Shown here piece by piece: positions 54,991 to 63,922 of a stretch of DNA of 64,000 nucleotides. This DNA comes from Salinimonas iocasae. Its GTDB lineage: Bacteria > Pseudomonadota > Gammaproteobacteria > Enterobacterales > Alteromonadaceae. The DNA lies in the NCBI RefSeq assembly GCF_006228385.1, contig NZ_CP039853.1:248001-312000 (forward strand), given 5' to 3'. A model generated the notes under the pieces. It was not told where the DNA came from. It ran no database searches and saw only the letters and a list, made by a program, of their open reading frames with translations. The position numbers and the translations under genes were made by a program. Position 1 is the first letter of the stretch, and each line of letters opens with the position of its first letter.

Positions 54991-56454
54991 ACCGAACAGG
55001 ATGGAGCTCATTGTGATCGGCGTGGCAGGTTCTCTGTTGGATTCAGGCGCCGGCTTTTCGTCAGTCTTTTCCGAGTGCGGCTTTTTACAGGTAGTAAGCA
55101 TTTTAGAGATGTGGCCAAGAATGACCGCGATGTTTGCTTCTGCTTTATCTGACTGTTTGGCGTACCAGAATCGCCCTTTACGGTGGAACCGGAATGGACC
55201 CGTTCTCAACGATTCCAGAATCTCTCCTTCTGGCTTTTCCTGAAAGCGGAGCTCTACCCCGTTTTTTTCTTCGTTGTATTCGATGTTGATGTAACCGTCT
55301 GCTGTATCCGGAGCCTGGGTGCATGTTTCAGTTTTTGTAGCTTGGGGTGTGGGCGCCTGAGTCTTTTTCGCTGGCTGCAGACACTCTGCTAATTCTGCAA
55401 GGGGGATACTGCGCTCATCGTACAGTTTAACCTTGCGAACTTCCCAGCCGGTAGAATGACGGTAACCGTCTTTAAGGTAATAGCCACCGCCCATCGACCA
55501 TTTCTCACGATGCTCTGCTTCATCAGGGGCATCTTTTAATGCCGCGGTTGAAGGATGGTTAGCGGCCGCTTTACGCATCTCTGAAAATATATCCCGGGTA
55601 TGTTTAGACCATGCAAGCAAGATTGTTTTTTTAGTGGTGCTGCCGTGATAGTCGCTCATCGAGTCTGAATCATCCTCGACCAGGTTGGCGATGATGATGG
55701 CTTTTGTTTTCTCTGGCATGATGGTTTTGCAGTGGGCGCGAAACGCTTCTGTTTGCTTCTGTGTTTCCTTAATGGCTTCTTCTCTGGCCTTCTGCTCAGT
55801 TAGTCGCTGCTCAAGGATTTGATCTCTTAGGCCTTCAACCGCCTCTACCGGCATCAGAGGTAATAAATCTAACTCAGCGAACTCACACGACTCAGCATGC
55901 CACTGGGTAAGAACAAAATTTCTGTTCGAACCATCGAGCTTGATAACGTCCCAAACCAGTCCGGATAGTTTGCCGGTACCCAGCATATAACCACCAGCTT
56001 CACGTCTGGCACCTACGATTATGCCTTCACCCCCGAACGGCCCTTTGTTGTGAATGATATTGCCTGCTGCTGTTTCTGGCTCTTTAATAGTTACGTTGAA
56101 TGTCTGAGTACCACCAGCAACACTCGGGCATAGTGACAAGCGCAATATCTCATCGGCTAATTTTTTTGCCTCTGACTTGAAGTAGTCCGGCCATTCAACG
56201 CTCTCAATAACCAGGTTGCGAGCCATGAAGAAAATCTCTTTTGCATCAGGCAAGCTTTCAATGCTCAGGTTGATGATGTCACGCTCATAGCTGTCAGCGT
56301 CATAGCGACCCATAAAGCTTTGTATGTTTGCTTCACGTAATGTGTGAGCAATGGATTTAACGCCCTTAGCTTTAATAGCCTCGCTGCTGGTGGTGTTTAC
56401 CAAAAAGGTAGCCAGGGTTGCGAACTCGTGATTATCTAAAACATATACAGACAT
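54988..56454 (-). CDS. plasmid-type protein with C-terminal KPxxEIxxxLRxxxFRFxRKxxxWYAKQ domain
   Basis: 488 residues from ATG 56454 with an AAGGAG site. The N-terminal 200 residues are mixed alpha/beta without known motif, followed by a helical Glu/Arg/Gln region (about 210-245). A domain near 400-450 (VELRFQEKPEGEILESLR... then FRFHRKGRFWYAKQSDKAE) resembles the small domain often seen at the ends of large plasmid and phage methyltransferase or antirestriction proteins. Overall function unknown. The gene ends in a Pro-rich tail. Confidence 0.75.
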   Translation of the reverse strand: MSVYVLDNHEFATLATFLVNTTSSEAIKAKGVKSIAHTLREANIQSFMGRYDADSYERDIINLSIESLPDAKEIFFMARNLVIESVEWPDYFKSEAKKLADEILRLSLCPSVAGGTQTFNVTIKEPETAAGNIIHNKGPFGGEGIIVGARREAGGYMLGTGKLSGLVWDVIKLDGSNRNFVLTQWHAESCEFAELDLLPLMPVEAVEGLRDQILEQRLTEQKAREEAIKETQKQTEAFRAHCKTIMPEKTKAIIIANLVEDDSDSMSDYHGSTTKKTILLAWSKHTRDIFSEMRKAAANHPSTAALKDAPDEAEHREKWSMGGGYYLKDGYRHSTGWEVRKVKLYDERSIPLAELAECLQPAKKTQAPTPQATKTETCTQAPDTADGYINIEYNEEKNGVELRFQEKPEGEILESLRTGPFRFHRKGRFWYAKQSDKAEANIAVILGHISKMLTTCKKPHSEKTDEKPAPESNREPATPITMSSILFG

Positions 56455-56565
56455 GTGGTTAACTCCTTTTCTTTATCTGGGGTTAACGTATGCCGGGGGT
56501 GGTGATTGTCGATTTTAAAGGAAGGTAAGGGCCGCTGATACAGCCCAGCTGATTTTGCTTATACG

Positions 56566-56901
56566 TTAATGGGTGGTTACCGGAACTCCTTGGTCGCTTA
56601 CTTCCCATTCCAATCCATAGTTAGTGCGTACCTGCATGCATCCACCATCATTCAGTCCATATAAAATGCTTTCTTCTACAAAATCGTGATCAAGCATATC
56701 GCCAATCTCATCCAAATGATTCAATGCGCCTATTTCAAGACTGTTAAAGCCAGCGGAGAATTCATAGATGCCATTGCAAACCACATCATCAACACAAAGA
56801 GCCATACCTTGTAGTGTTTTACCGCAGGGTAACGTGACAGTAATGGGATACTGATAGCCGGCAACGGGGGTGAAATTGATTTTCTTGAATGTCTCTAACA
56901 T
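56566..56901 (-). CDS. small accessory plasmid protein, unknown
   Basis: 111 residues, acidic, beta-rich, no signal or membrane segment, AAGGA site before ATG 56901. Compact size and orientation match the genes around it, typical of the short hypothetical genes next to antirestriction genes on plasmids. No family recognised. Confidence 0.65.
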   Translation of the reverse strand: MLETFKKINFTPVAGYQYPITVTLPCGKTLQGMALCVDDVVCNGIYEFSAGFNSLEIGALNHLDEIGDMLDHDFVEESILYGLNDGGCMQVRTNYGLEWEVSDQGVPVTTH

Positions 56902-56970
56902 GGTGAGTCCTTAATGATCGCGTTAAGGAGAATGTGTCAGAGGGAGAGCCGGTGACCAATCCGGTGGAAG

Positions 56971-56994
56971 CAAAAACCGCCCAAGGGGGCGGCT
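56971..56994 (-). terminator. terminator of the 106-residue gene
   Basis: On the minus strand GCCGCCC, CCTT, GGGCGGT then TTTTG: a rho-independent terminator 17 nt after the stop at 57011. Confidence 0.8.
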
Positions 56995-57010
56995 TCTTAG
57001 TAAGTCTGGT

Positions 57011-57331
57011 TTAGCTGGCCAACTGAATATAAACGTTCGCATCCCGAATAGCTTTCTGTTGCCCCTGCCACATTTTCACCAGATTCTTTAATGCGGTGCT
57101 TGGGTTCGTCTTCATAAGAGACAGGCAGTTTTGAACACATTTCTCAAGTGTTGTCAGGATACCTTCTACAAACAGCGCTTTTTCCTCATTCGTCATGCGG
57201 CCTTTAGGGTCGCTATAAGTGATAGCGCCGGTTTTGTAGTTGACGGTGACCCTTACTTCCCGCAGCTTGGATACCTGCTGAATTTCAAATACGCATGTGT
57301 CTTTTTCATTTACTACTGCCTGAATTTTCAT
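57011..57331 (-). CDS. small accessory plasmid protein, unknown
   Basis: 106 residues from ATG 57331, which has an AGGAA site; the longer frame from 57367 lacks one. N-terminal beta strands, C-terminal helices, no known motif. Bounded by terminators on both sides, so a single-gene transcript. Confidence 0.6.
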   Translation of the reverse strand: MKIQAVVNEKDTCVFEIQQVSKLREVRVTVNYKTGAITYSDPKGRMTNEEKALFVEGILTTLEKCVQNCLSLMKTNPSTALKNLVKMWQGQQKAIRDANVYIQLAS

Positions 57332-57429
57332 AATGTTCCTATACCTTAATTTGGCTAATTGCTTCATAGGTAATGTGACTGATTCAGGGCTGGGGGCGAA
57401 TGTGAGGGAACCTTAATCACCACCAATAA

Positions 57430-57451
57430 AAAACCGCCCCGGGGGCGGTAT
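57430..57451 (-). terminator. rho-independent terminator, minus strand
   Basis: ACCGCCCC against GGGGCGGT followed by six T on the minus strand. It ends the short minus-strand ORF at 57476-57577, which is the best evidence that this ORF is transcribed. Confidence 0.8.
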
Positions 57452-57475
57452 TCGTTTTAAGTGATTAGCTGTTGG

Positions 57476-57577
57476 CTATTGTTCTGTGTAGTACTCGAGA
57501 ACCTCAACTGTGGCATCTTCTCTATACCGGCTTATTGCTTTCTCTAGCATATGCCTAATGAGCGCACTGAAAGTCAT
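57476..57577 (-). CDS. 33-residue ORF followed by a terminator (weak)
   Basis: ATG 57577 to TAG 57476; helical and charged (LIRHMLEKAISRYRED). No ribosome site. It could be a small peptide or the surviving end of a longer gene. Listed because of the terminator 25 nt downstream. Confidence 0.35.
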   Translation of the reverse strand: MTFSALIRHMLEKAISRYREDATVEVLEYYTEQ

Positions 57578-57681
57578 ATTTTAAATAAAAATTGTTTCTA
57601 ATTAACTACTAGAGCTTACATACGGCACCTTTCAATTTTTCAGCGTAGAACCTACTTCTTGTTAAATTCGAAAATGCCCAG

Positions 57682-57698
57682 CAATATTTGTAATATTG
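57682..57698. promoter_or_regulatory. inverted repeat upstream of phospholipase-like gene
   Basis: CAATATT-TGT-AATATTG, a perfect 7-bp dyad 95 nt before the gene. Candidate operator. Confidence 0.45.
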
Positions 57699-57738
57699 TT
57701 AACCAATTAAAACTAAACAAGTACTTTTAAAAAAAATG

Positions 57739-57766
57739 TTGACTTGTTTATTTTTTAATCTACCCT
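57739..57766 (+). promoter_or_regulatory. possible promoter of phospholipase-like gene
   Basis: TTGACT followed after 16 bp by TACCCT. The -35 is good and the -10 poor; the region is very AT-rich. Confidence 0.35.
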
Positions 57767-57792
57767 TAAGAAAAACCAAAGGGAGATTTTTA

Positions 57793-58572
57793 ATGAAATG
57801 GATACTTCGAATAGTTACATTGCAAGCTTTATTTCTATTGTCATTTTCAAGCTCAGCATCTTCAGCTGATGATTTTATGATTACCTATTGTGACACCTGC
57901 TCTTCTTCAACAGATTTTTCAAGAGCAGCTAACGTTGCTAATAGTGGAAAAGTTTTAGTGTTTAATTTGAGGCACTCGAAAGTAAAAGCATTTCAGTTGT
58001 ATTATGAGCCGATGCTAGGCGGCACCCAAGCAGTACCTATTTCCGTACCACAAGAAGCGTTCGATGCTATTGATATGTACCATAATATTATAGATTACTA
58101 CATAGGCTATCTAAACAACACAACGTCCTTTGATAGCACAATGAAATTAGCCGATAAATCTGCTTTCCCTCTATCAACACAAAGCCAAATTCATGGGTCA
58201 ATGGGTCTGGCTTGCGGCCCTTCCGGAAATCCTCAAAAAGCTAGCTTTATCCCGGACGGAATATTTGGACCCGCCTGCGCTGCTCATGACAGCTGTTACG
58301 ACTCGGGTCAACCACAAGCCCTATGCGATGCAATTTTCAGAGAGGATTTATATGGTGTTATTGAAGACGCTCTTTACAATTCAAGTTCACTTTTAACAAG
58401 AGCAATAGCCAGAAAAGCTTTACGTGAAATTGCCGATGAATATGCTGATTTTGTCGAACAATCAGAAGAAGCTCGCGATGCTTACTGCTCAGTGTCCATA
58501 AATAGTAGTAAACCAAGCTGCACTATGGAGCCATGGAGCCATGGAGCCACCAAGACTATAACCTTAATTTGA
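57793..58572 (+). CDS. secreted phospholipase A2-like protein, C-terminus altered by an 8-bp repeat
   Basis: 259 residues from ATG 57793 (AAGGGAG site; an upstream in-frame ATG at 57736 has none). Signal peptide (ASS-A near 23). The active-site pattern is present: CGPSGN, then GPACAAHDSCYD with the His-Asp pair, then CDAIFREDL, with paired Cys, as in prokaryotic PLA2 that hydrolyses the sn-2 ester of phospholipids. Near the end, three tandem ATGGAGCC units (58525-58548) lead to a stop at 58572. With two units the frame continues about 50 residues (with two more Cys) to a TGA at 58709, 6 nt before the next gene. The present frame is therefore probably a shifted form. Confidence 0.8.
   Translation: MKWILRIVTLQALFLLSFSSSASSADDFMITYCDTCSSSTDFSRAANVANSGKVLVFNLRHSKVKAFQLYYEPMLGGTQAVPISVPQEAFDAIDMYHNIIDYYIGYLNNTTSFDSTMKLADKSAFPLSTQSQIHGSMGLACGPSGNPQKASFIPDGIFGPACAAHDSCYDSGQPQALCDAIFREDLYGVIEDALYNSSSLLTRAIARKALREIADEYADFVEQSEEARDAYCSVSINSSKPSCTMEPWSHGATKTITLI
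58525..58548 (+). repeat. three tandem 8-bp units ATGGAGCC
   Basis: Perfect copies at 58525, 58533 and 58541. The unit length is not a multiple of three, so each gain or loss shifts the frame of the phospholipase-like gene. Confidence 0.9.
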
Positions 58573-58715
58573 CTGAAACATTTTCTGGTGTAGTAAACAC
58601 CCTTTTTGAATATAATGTAAACTATGTATGTAAAGTCTATATAATTGAAACGAGCCTTGGTTCTTCTCAGCGCTACGAGATTTGCTTCTTAGCACCGACT
58701 GGAAATTGATTACGT

Positions 58716-58994
58716 ATGCTTACTAGGCTTTTAAATCTTTTAAGCCTGTTACTTGGCCTCTTGGTAATGACTTTCTTCATCATAGGAAGTTCATTCTCAG
58801 GAGGCTGGACTGGTCTCGCTAACTTCTTCATCGTTGCTTTAACCTCTGCTTTTTCTATTATTTTATTGACAGGCATATTTTACCTCAATAGGTATTTCAG
58901 AAAAGATAAACAAAAAATCCCTGTTCCTTTGTTTATGATGTTCTGCTTTTCAGTTGTTTTTCTTTTAGGGTATTTTGTTTTATATTTGAGTTAA
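58716..58994 (+). CDS. small three-helix membrane protein
   Basis: 92 residues with three hydrophobic segments (about 5-27, 35-57, 70-91) and a Lys/Arg-rich loop. It begins 6 nt after the stop of the phospholipase gene's second frame, which suggests an operon and translational coupling. Unknown; a membrane protein next to a phospholipase could protect the producer, but this is speculation. Confidence 0.55.
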   Translation: MLTRLLNLLSLLLGLLVMTFFIIGSSFSGGWTGLANFFIVALTSAFSIILLTGIFYLNRYFRKDKQKIPVPLFMMFCFSVVFLLGYFVLYLS

Positions 58995-59252
58995 CTCCAT
59001 AGTCTAGATTACGAATGTACTATAAAGTAAAATTAGACTTCGAGAATCTTGCTTGTTAAATTAGGGAAATTTAATTAATTCACTGGATACGAGGCCCTGT
59101 ATCCGAGTAAACTCCTCGCTCTGGCAACTGCTTCCCATCGAAGAACTAATATATTTACCTGTGAATGAACGTAAGTCCCTGCATTTTCAATCCGAAGGCA
59201 CAGTGAGGGACTGGTTGAGTCCAACAACTCGCTGTTTAAGCTGGCCGTATAT

Positions 59253-59468
59253 TTATATTTGTTTTTTTCCTGATTGCTTAGAGCCATGCTTGATTCTGAA
59301 CAACGCGACCTGTACCAGCGCCCAGGCATTTTCTTCGTGAAGCTCAGCCAATCTTTGGGTATTGATAATAATGCGGCCGGTATAACCTTTTGCTCTTTCG
59401 ACCGGCGTTTTGTATTGGGTAATCGTCGAACAGTCATCACCGGTCAATTCCAACTCTATTGTGCGCAT
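59253..59468 (-). CDS. small soluble protein, unknown
   Basis: 71 residues from ATG 59468 with a GGGGGAGG site. It overlaps the end of the membrane-protein gene by 13 nt, forming a two-gene operon. Not recognised. Confidence 0.55.
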   Translation of the reverse strand: MRTIELELTGDDCSTITQYKTPVERAKGYTGRIIINTQRLAELHEENAWALVQVALFRIKHGSKQSGKKQI

Positions 59469-59773
59469 ACGCCCTCCCCCGTTTCTCCCCTGTTCGCCTG
59501 AATAAATTTGTCAAAAGTGACGATGTAGCCAGACACCATAATGATTAAGCCAATTTTCAGAATCGCCGGCCACGTAAGACTTATTATTGCCCTGAGTGTG
59601 TCACCCAACCAATATTCCGCCATGTCGATGGTAAAACTTGGCACCTCGATCATAAGGGGAATGGTCATCGCTATTATCAAAAGCATTACAACGCCAGGAA
59701 CAAGCGCCGCTCCGCATAGTCCCCACATGAACACTAACCTGCGTAAGTTTTTGTTTAACGCTAACTGTTCCAT
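59456..59773 (-). CDS. small membrane protein, unknown
   Basis: 105 residues with two hydrophobic segments (about 13-38 and 60-85), ATG 59773. Not recognised. First gene of the pair with the 71-residue protein. Confidence 0.58.
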   Translation of the reverse strand: MEQLALNKNLRRLVFMWGLCGAALVPGVVMLLIIAMTIPLMIEVPSFTIDMAEYWLGDTLRAIISLTWPAILKIGLIIMVSGYIVTFDKFIQANRGETGEGVCAQ

Positions 59774-59796
59774 ACTATTTCTTAATTTGCTTAGCT

Positions 59797-59958
59797 ATGC
59801 CCACCAGCATTGGCGGGATTCAGTTATTTATCGTACCTGCAATTTATCGCCGCGAACTGGGTAAAAATGATTATTTCCACACCTTGGCTTATTTGGCCGA
59901 TTACAAGGTTGCAGAGAGAATTAGGATGTCAAATTTGGAGGAAGTAATAAGTGCATGA
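59797..59958 (+). CDS. 53-residue ORF before a terminator (weak)
   Basis: ATG 59797 to TGA 59958; the frame is open further upstream. Composition looks protein-like (YFHTLAYLADYKVAERIR), and a terminator follows directly. It may be the remnant C-terminus of a lost gene. Confidence 0.35.
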   Translation: MPTSIGGIQLFIVPAIYRRELGKNDYFHTLAYLADYKVAERIRMSNLEEVISA

Positions 59959-59959
59959 A

Positions 59960-59985
59960 AAAGGTACCATCGACTAGGTACCTTT
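59960..59985. terminator. symmetric terminator after higA
   Basis: AAAGGTACC / GGTACCTTT with T-runs on both sides; it ends higBA on the minus strand and the short ORF on the plus strand. Confidence 0.82.
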
Positions 59986-60007
59986 ATTAACTAAATGACA
60001 AAGCGAA

Positions 60008-60307
60008 TTAGGCGTATTCGTACAACTCTTCACAGTCTATGACTTCATCACGCTTCATATGCAAATCATAGGCCTGTTGAAGGTTCATCCAAAACTGAGC
60101 GCTGATACCACTGGCCTTCTCTAATCGAAGTGCAAAGTCGACTTTTACACCTACGTTGCCGTTAACGAATCGCGAAAGGTGGGCGCGGGTTACGTGTAAC
60201 TTCTCAGCTGCTTCTTTAATGCTTATCTCGTGGCGGTCAAGAACTCGCCTTTTAAAAACCGTCCCAGGATGGGTAGATGGAAAATTTCGACTACGTTTAA
60301 TTGACAT
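60008..60307 (-). CDS. higA: HigA-type antitoxin (XRE family)
   Basis: 99 residues with a helix-turn-helix (ISIKEAAEKLHVTRAHLSRFVNG, about 28-50) and the HigA/VapI layout (HPGTVFKRRVLDRHEIS...). A strong AGGAGG site precedes ATG 60307. It follows the toxin gene by 8 nt, the usual higBA order. It neutralises HigB and represses the operon. Confidence 0.9.
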   Translation of the reverse strand: MSIKRSRNFPSTHPGTVFKRRVLDRHEISIKEAAEKLHVTRAHLSRFVNGNVGVKVDFALRLEKASGISAQFWMNLQQAYDLHMKRDEVIDCEELYEYA

Positions 60308-60315
60308 AGTGCCTC

Positions 60316-60603
60316 CTAATCGTACTGATTCAAGTCGACATCGTACGCATTACTATTCATAAACATACACGTTACACTACCAACTGGCTCAACGCTGTTT
60401 ACGGTAACTGTTACTGACCAGTTGTCTGGCTGGTACTCATAAATGGTAAAACCACCTAATAGCTCCAAGTCTGTGATCTGAATCGCTGCATCCAGATACT
60501 CGAGAACCTCCGCAACTTCATAAACGTAAGCTGAGGGAAGTAATGTAACGTCACCAGACTCAAAAAATTCTTGTAAAACAGATGACTTAAAACTAACAAT
60601 CAA
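60316..60603 (-). CDS. higB: HigB-type toxin (RelE superfamily), TTG start
   Basis: 95 residues from TTG 60603, with AAGGA eight bases ahead. The longer open frame to 60792 has no ribosome site and its first 63 residues are not HigB-like. From the TTG the protein reads LIVSFKSSVLQEFFESG and then DAAIQITDL, NWSVTVTVN and NAYDVDLNQYD, matching the HigB pattern (IxSFxxxxLxxxFxxG ... aAxxxxDL ... WSIxVN ... YdVxxxDYH). The usual conserved Arg/Lys of the active-site strand is less clear, so activity is uncertain. Ribosome-dependent mRNA cleavage is the family function. Confidence 0.78.
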   Translation of the reverse strand: MIVSFKSSVLQEFFESGDVTLLPSAYVYEVAEVLEYLDAAIQITDLELLGGFTIYEYQPDNWSVTVTVNSVEPVGSVTCMFMNSNAYDVDLNQYD

Positions 60604-60619
60604 AACATAATCCTTGTGC

Positions 60620-60650
60620 GTATAGTTATAGTATACACTCCTGAGTGAGA
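60620..60650 (-). promoter_or_regulatory. higBA operator/promoter candidate
   Basis: A 5-bp-arm dyad CACTC-CT-GAGTG (60636-60647) next to TATACTATAAC on the minus strand, 17-47 nt before the higB start. Fits autoregulation by HigA. Confidence 0.5.
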
Positions 60651-60847
60651 TTTTAAAAGTTAAGCGCATAAACCTCAAAACCTTACTGACTTTTAAACAA
60701 TTAAGTTTCAATACCAAAATACGTACTGCGCAAATGGCGAAGTACAGATTCTGCCATTGCCAGGCTTTCGGTGGCAGCCTCTCGTTCAGCATCAGCCTTA
60801 GCGTTTGTAGCGTCTTATCGTAAGCGCATCATGTAACGTTTGGCGCC

Positions 60848-62195
60848 TTTCTAAGCCGCCTGTGCGGCGGTTAAGGGCGGGCGTTGGTGTGCCGGGCCGG
60901 GTGATTTTTTCTAAGCCGCCTGTGCGGCGGTTAAGTTTTCAAACCAGCCCCGGATCTTGATTTCGTCTTTCTAAGCCGCCTGTGCGGCGGTTAAGTCGCT
61001 ACAGAAAAAGCGATCACCATCCATAGTTTTCTAAGCCGCCTGTGCGGCGGTTAAGGTAGCCGCAGAGGGCGCGCAACTTTCCTTGCATTTCTAAGCCGCC
61101 TGTGCGGCGGTTAAGCGGGCTTTGTCGTTAATGTTAAATGGTTACCATTTCTAAGCCGCCTGTGCGGCGGTTAAGGCGCTACGTGTGGGGCGCGAATGGT
61201 GCAACCATTTCTAAGCCGCCTGTGCGGCGGTTAAGCGCTCAGCCTGGAACGGGTACGGATACGTCGATTTCTAAGCCGCCTGTGCGGCGGTTAAGTTTAC
61301 CTCATCTTCGCTCATGCCATCTTTATATTTCTAAGCCGCCTGTGCGGCGGTTAAGGACGGCTTACACGCATCAGCCGAAAATTTATATTTCTAAGCCGCC
61401 TGTGCGGCGGTTAAGCGACACGGTGCGCCGGTTCTGGATGCGTCCACTTTCTAAGCCGCCTGTGCGGCGGTTAAGTTGAGCGTCAGATTCTCGTTAAATA
61501 CGATGATTTTCTAAGCCGCCTGTGCGGCGGTTAAGCCGGATGGCTCCCTTTTAAACCATTACGTGCTTTTCTAAGCCGCCTGTGCGGCGGTTAAGGGTAA
61601 ACCCGTGCGCCTGGTGTCGGGCGGGTCTTTCTAAGCCGCCTGTGCGGCGGTTAAGAACAATCATGTCAGCTGGCTCAAGGCCGTTAATTTCTAAGCCGCC
61701 TGTGCGGCGGTTAAGTAACTATCTTCAATGGAATTATCAGACTCATCTTTCTAAGCCGCCTGTGCGGCGGTTAAGGCTATTTCCACCTGTTGCATGATTG
61801 CTTGTAATTTCTAAGCCGCCTGTGCGGCGGTTAAGTTCCTCAGCCTGCTGCTTTTGTGAGCCGGTCATTTCTAAGCCGCCTGTGCGGCGGTTAAGCCAGG
61901 GTAATATCATCAAAGCTGGCATCTTTATTTCTAAGCCGCCTGTGCGGCGGTTAAGTCAGGTGCGCCCTTTGTTTTGCATTGCCTGCATTTCTAAGCCGCC
62001 TGTGCGGCGGTTAAGTTTTTTTACTCCCTTTGTTTATTAACGAACAATTTCTAAGCCGCCTGTGCGGCGGTTAAGGTATCTTTGTTGTGAGCCGGTAAAG
62101 GCTTTCATTTCTAAGCCGCCTGTGCGGCGGTTAAGACAGGGGAATTTCAATGAACTGGGCGGATATATTTCTAAGCCGCCTGTGCGGCGGTTAAG
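60848..62195 (-). CRISPR. type I-F CRISPR array, 23 repeats and 22 spacers
   Basis: 23 identical 28-bp repeats at a strict 60-bp period from 60848 to 62168, with 22 unique spacers of exactly 32 bp. Each repeat has a CCGCC-loop-GGCGG hairpin and, on the minus strand, ends in the TTAGAAA characteristic of type I-F repeats cut by Csy4 after the stem. It lies directly downstream of csy4 with the leader at 62196-62323, so transcription is on the minus strand and the newest spacers are at the high-coordinate end. No spacer matches the rest of the window by eye. All repeats being intact, including the last, suggests a young or actively maintained array. Confidence 0.98.
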
Positions 62196-62323
62196 TAGAA
62201 AAAAATACCACTATCTTACTGATTGTTAAAGAACATGAGTGGATTCTGGCCAAATGACCCTTTTTTTAATGAACAAGAGAAAGCCCGTTGTACAGGCTTC
62301 GTGGTTGATACTTAGAAAAAGGG
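62196..62323 (-). promoter_or_regulatory. CRISPR leader
   Basis: 128-bp AT-rich gap between csy4 and the first repeat, with runs of A and T and a weak hairpin (AGCCTG/CGGGCT). Expected to hold the array promoter and the adaptation site. Confidence 0.7.
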
Positions 62324-62887
62324 TTAAAACTTCGGTACAGGTGTTGTGGCGCTTAGTCCGTACTTCGAAAAAAATATCGCGGAGGTTTTCACTTCCGCTA
62401 ACAGCGTCTGCTTAATAAATAAAGGAAACTGCTGGCCGTTTGTCGATCGGCTTTTAATTCGGATGAAAGGTAGGTCAAGCCGCTTTCCAGCGCTGTCTGG
62501 TATCCGTTCAACGGCTTGGTCGTAGGTCAAGCTATGACGCTTCATCGCCCGGCGGCGAAGTCGGTCCGGGCTACTTTGAACATGCATCCGCTGCACCAAC
62601 CAATACTCTTTGGTATCCGGCGTTTTATTAATACCCACTACATTAGTAAAATCCCCCAGCCCCTTACGCCAGGGAAATTGCTCCAATTGTTCCAGACGCT
62701 CTTTAGTACCATGTACTCGCAGTTGTTTGCCTAGAGTGCTTCTGTTTGCCGAAGGAAAGCTTACACCAATATCGTTATCGGATACGGCCACCAACGCTCG
62801 GTGTAGTTTACTAAACAGTGCGTTCATCAAAATTGGAGCCGTAAATTCTGGATCTTCTAAAATTTTAATATCTAGATAATGGTCCAT
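62324..62887 (-). CDS. csy4: Cas6f/Csy4 CRISPR RNA endonuclease
   Basis: 187 residues beginning MDHYLDIKI, the classic Csy4 start. The catalytic His29 (KLHRAL) and Ser148 (SRST) of the Pseudomonas enzyme are both present at the same numbers, and the Arg-rich RNA-binding helix RLRRRAMKR lies at 109-117. It cuts the pre-crRNA at the 3' base of the repeat hairpin and stays bound as part of the type I-F Cascade. Start ATG 62887 with an AAGGAAGG site, 11 nt after csy3. Confidence 0.97.
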   Translation of the reverse strand: MDHYLDIKILEDPEFTAPILMNALFSKLHRALVAVSDNDIGVSFPSANRSTLGKQLRVHGTKERLEQLEQFPWRKGLGDFTNVVGINKTPDTKEYWLVQRMHVQSSPDRLRRRAMKRHSLTYDQAVERIPDSAGKRLDLPFIRIKSRSTNGQQFPLFIKQTLLAEVKTSAIFFSKYGLSATTPVPKF

Positions 62888-62898
62888 AAACCTTCCTT

Positions 62899-63903
62899 TT
62901 ACGTGTCCGATTTGCCGCCAAACACGCCGCCACGAATAAGGTTAGCAATCACATAATGCTGCTGGTCCAGCTCAGGCGCTTGCCCTTTTTCCATCCATTT
63001 ATCAAATAACGTATAAAAATCGTCTTTATTATTACGGTACGCCTTACCCCGGCTGGTAACCGAGCCAAAGGGTTCTGCCGAAATCGGACCTACCTCCGCC
63101 GCACTTTGATGCCATGTGTCTACCGTACGAATGGCATTGCCAATTTTTTGAGAATGTAGCGCGGCGATACCGTCAACGTGATACAAGACCTTGCTTTTAT
63201 CTGACTTACCATCTAAAACAAGCTCTTGCGAGGGGAATACTTCTTGCCCTTCGCCCAATTTTACGAAGGCTTCAACTTGGAAGTAGGCAAAGGCATCACT
63301 GGTTAACCCTTTTTGCACCTCTTTGGCAAAGGCCTTTAAATCATCGCTTTGAAAATCAAAATTGCGAAGCGCGAGATCGTAGCCATTGAATACCCACGTC
63401 GTATCGCCGTCCTTTTTTGTCTGCGTGACACGAACAGAAATATCTTCAGCTTCTACACGGTTACGCCAAAGAAAGCGGCCGTTGGCAATATTAGACGCAT
63501 AGCGATGCGCTAATACATCAAACGATTGTTCTTCAATGTATGACTCAATTGTGCTGCGTAATACTTCCTGATATTCAGGGCTGTTGCACGCAGAAGGAGT
63601 AGCTAAATCACCCAAAACCCGCAAGCTAAATACCACTTTTAATGTGTCACAATCAAAGGGTAATGCGGCGGTATCGACAGTTTGCAGGTTCGCTTTATTT
63701 ACTTCCTGATCTAACTTTGCTGGATCCTTCAAAATGGTATTTTTCTGTCGATTAGAAATGGTCCCGCGCACCGACTTTACTTTTAACGTTATGGGTTTCC
63801 ATTCACCGTCTGGCGTTGCCCAGTTTCCAGCGAACAACAAGCCATCTGAGTTTGCCAGTTTACGTTCGAATGCTAAGACTGATGCGGTTTTTATTGCTGC
63901 CAT
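62899..63903 (-). CDS. csy3: Cas7f/Csy3 backbone protein of type I-F Cascade
   Basis: 334 residues, close to the usual ~340, with the family features [24 protein letters not shown] and [10 protein letters not shown]. Six copies coat the crRNA spacer in the I-F complex. AAGGAG site before ATG 63903. It lies between csy2 and csy4 as in standard I-F1 operons. Confidence 0.96.
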   Translation of the reverse strand: MAAIKTASVLAFERKLANSDGLLFAGNWATPDGEWKPITLKVKSVRGTISNRQKNTILKDPAKLDQEVNKANLQTVDTAALPFDCDTLKVVFSLRVLGDLATPSACNSPEYQEVLRSTIESYIEEQSFDVLAHRYASNIANGRFLWRNRVEAEDISVRVTQTKKDGDTTWVFNGYDLALRNFDFQSDDLKAFAKEVQKGLTSDAFAYFQVEAFVKLGEGQEVFPSQELVLDGKSDKSKVLYHVDGIAALHSQKIGNAIRTVDTWHQSAAEVGPISAEPFGSVTSRGKAYRNNKDDFYTLFDKWMEKGQAPELDQQHYVIANLIRGGVFGGKSDT

Positions 63904-63922
63904 GCTATTTCTCCTTAATGGT

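Noticed and set aside
59075..59440. 121-codon minus-strand ORF
   Set aside because: Overlaps the 71-residue gene, which has a much better ribosome site and composition in its own frame.
60604..60792. N-terminal extension of the HigB frame
   Set aside because: No ribosome site, not HigB-like; the TTG at 60603 has both a site and family-like start.
61138..62040. Plus-strand ORFs with repeated ISKPPVRRL peptide
   Set aside because: These are translations through the CRISPR repeats; the 60-bp period is a multiple of three so the frame stays open by chance.
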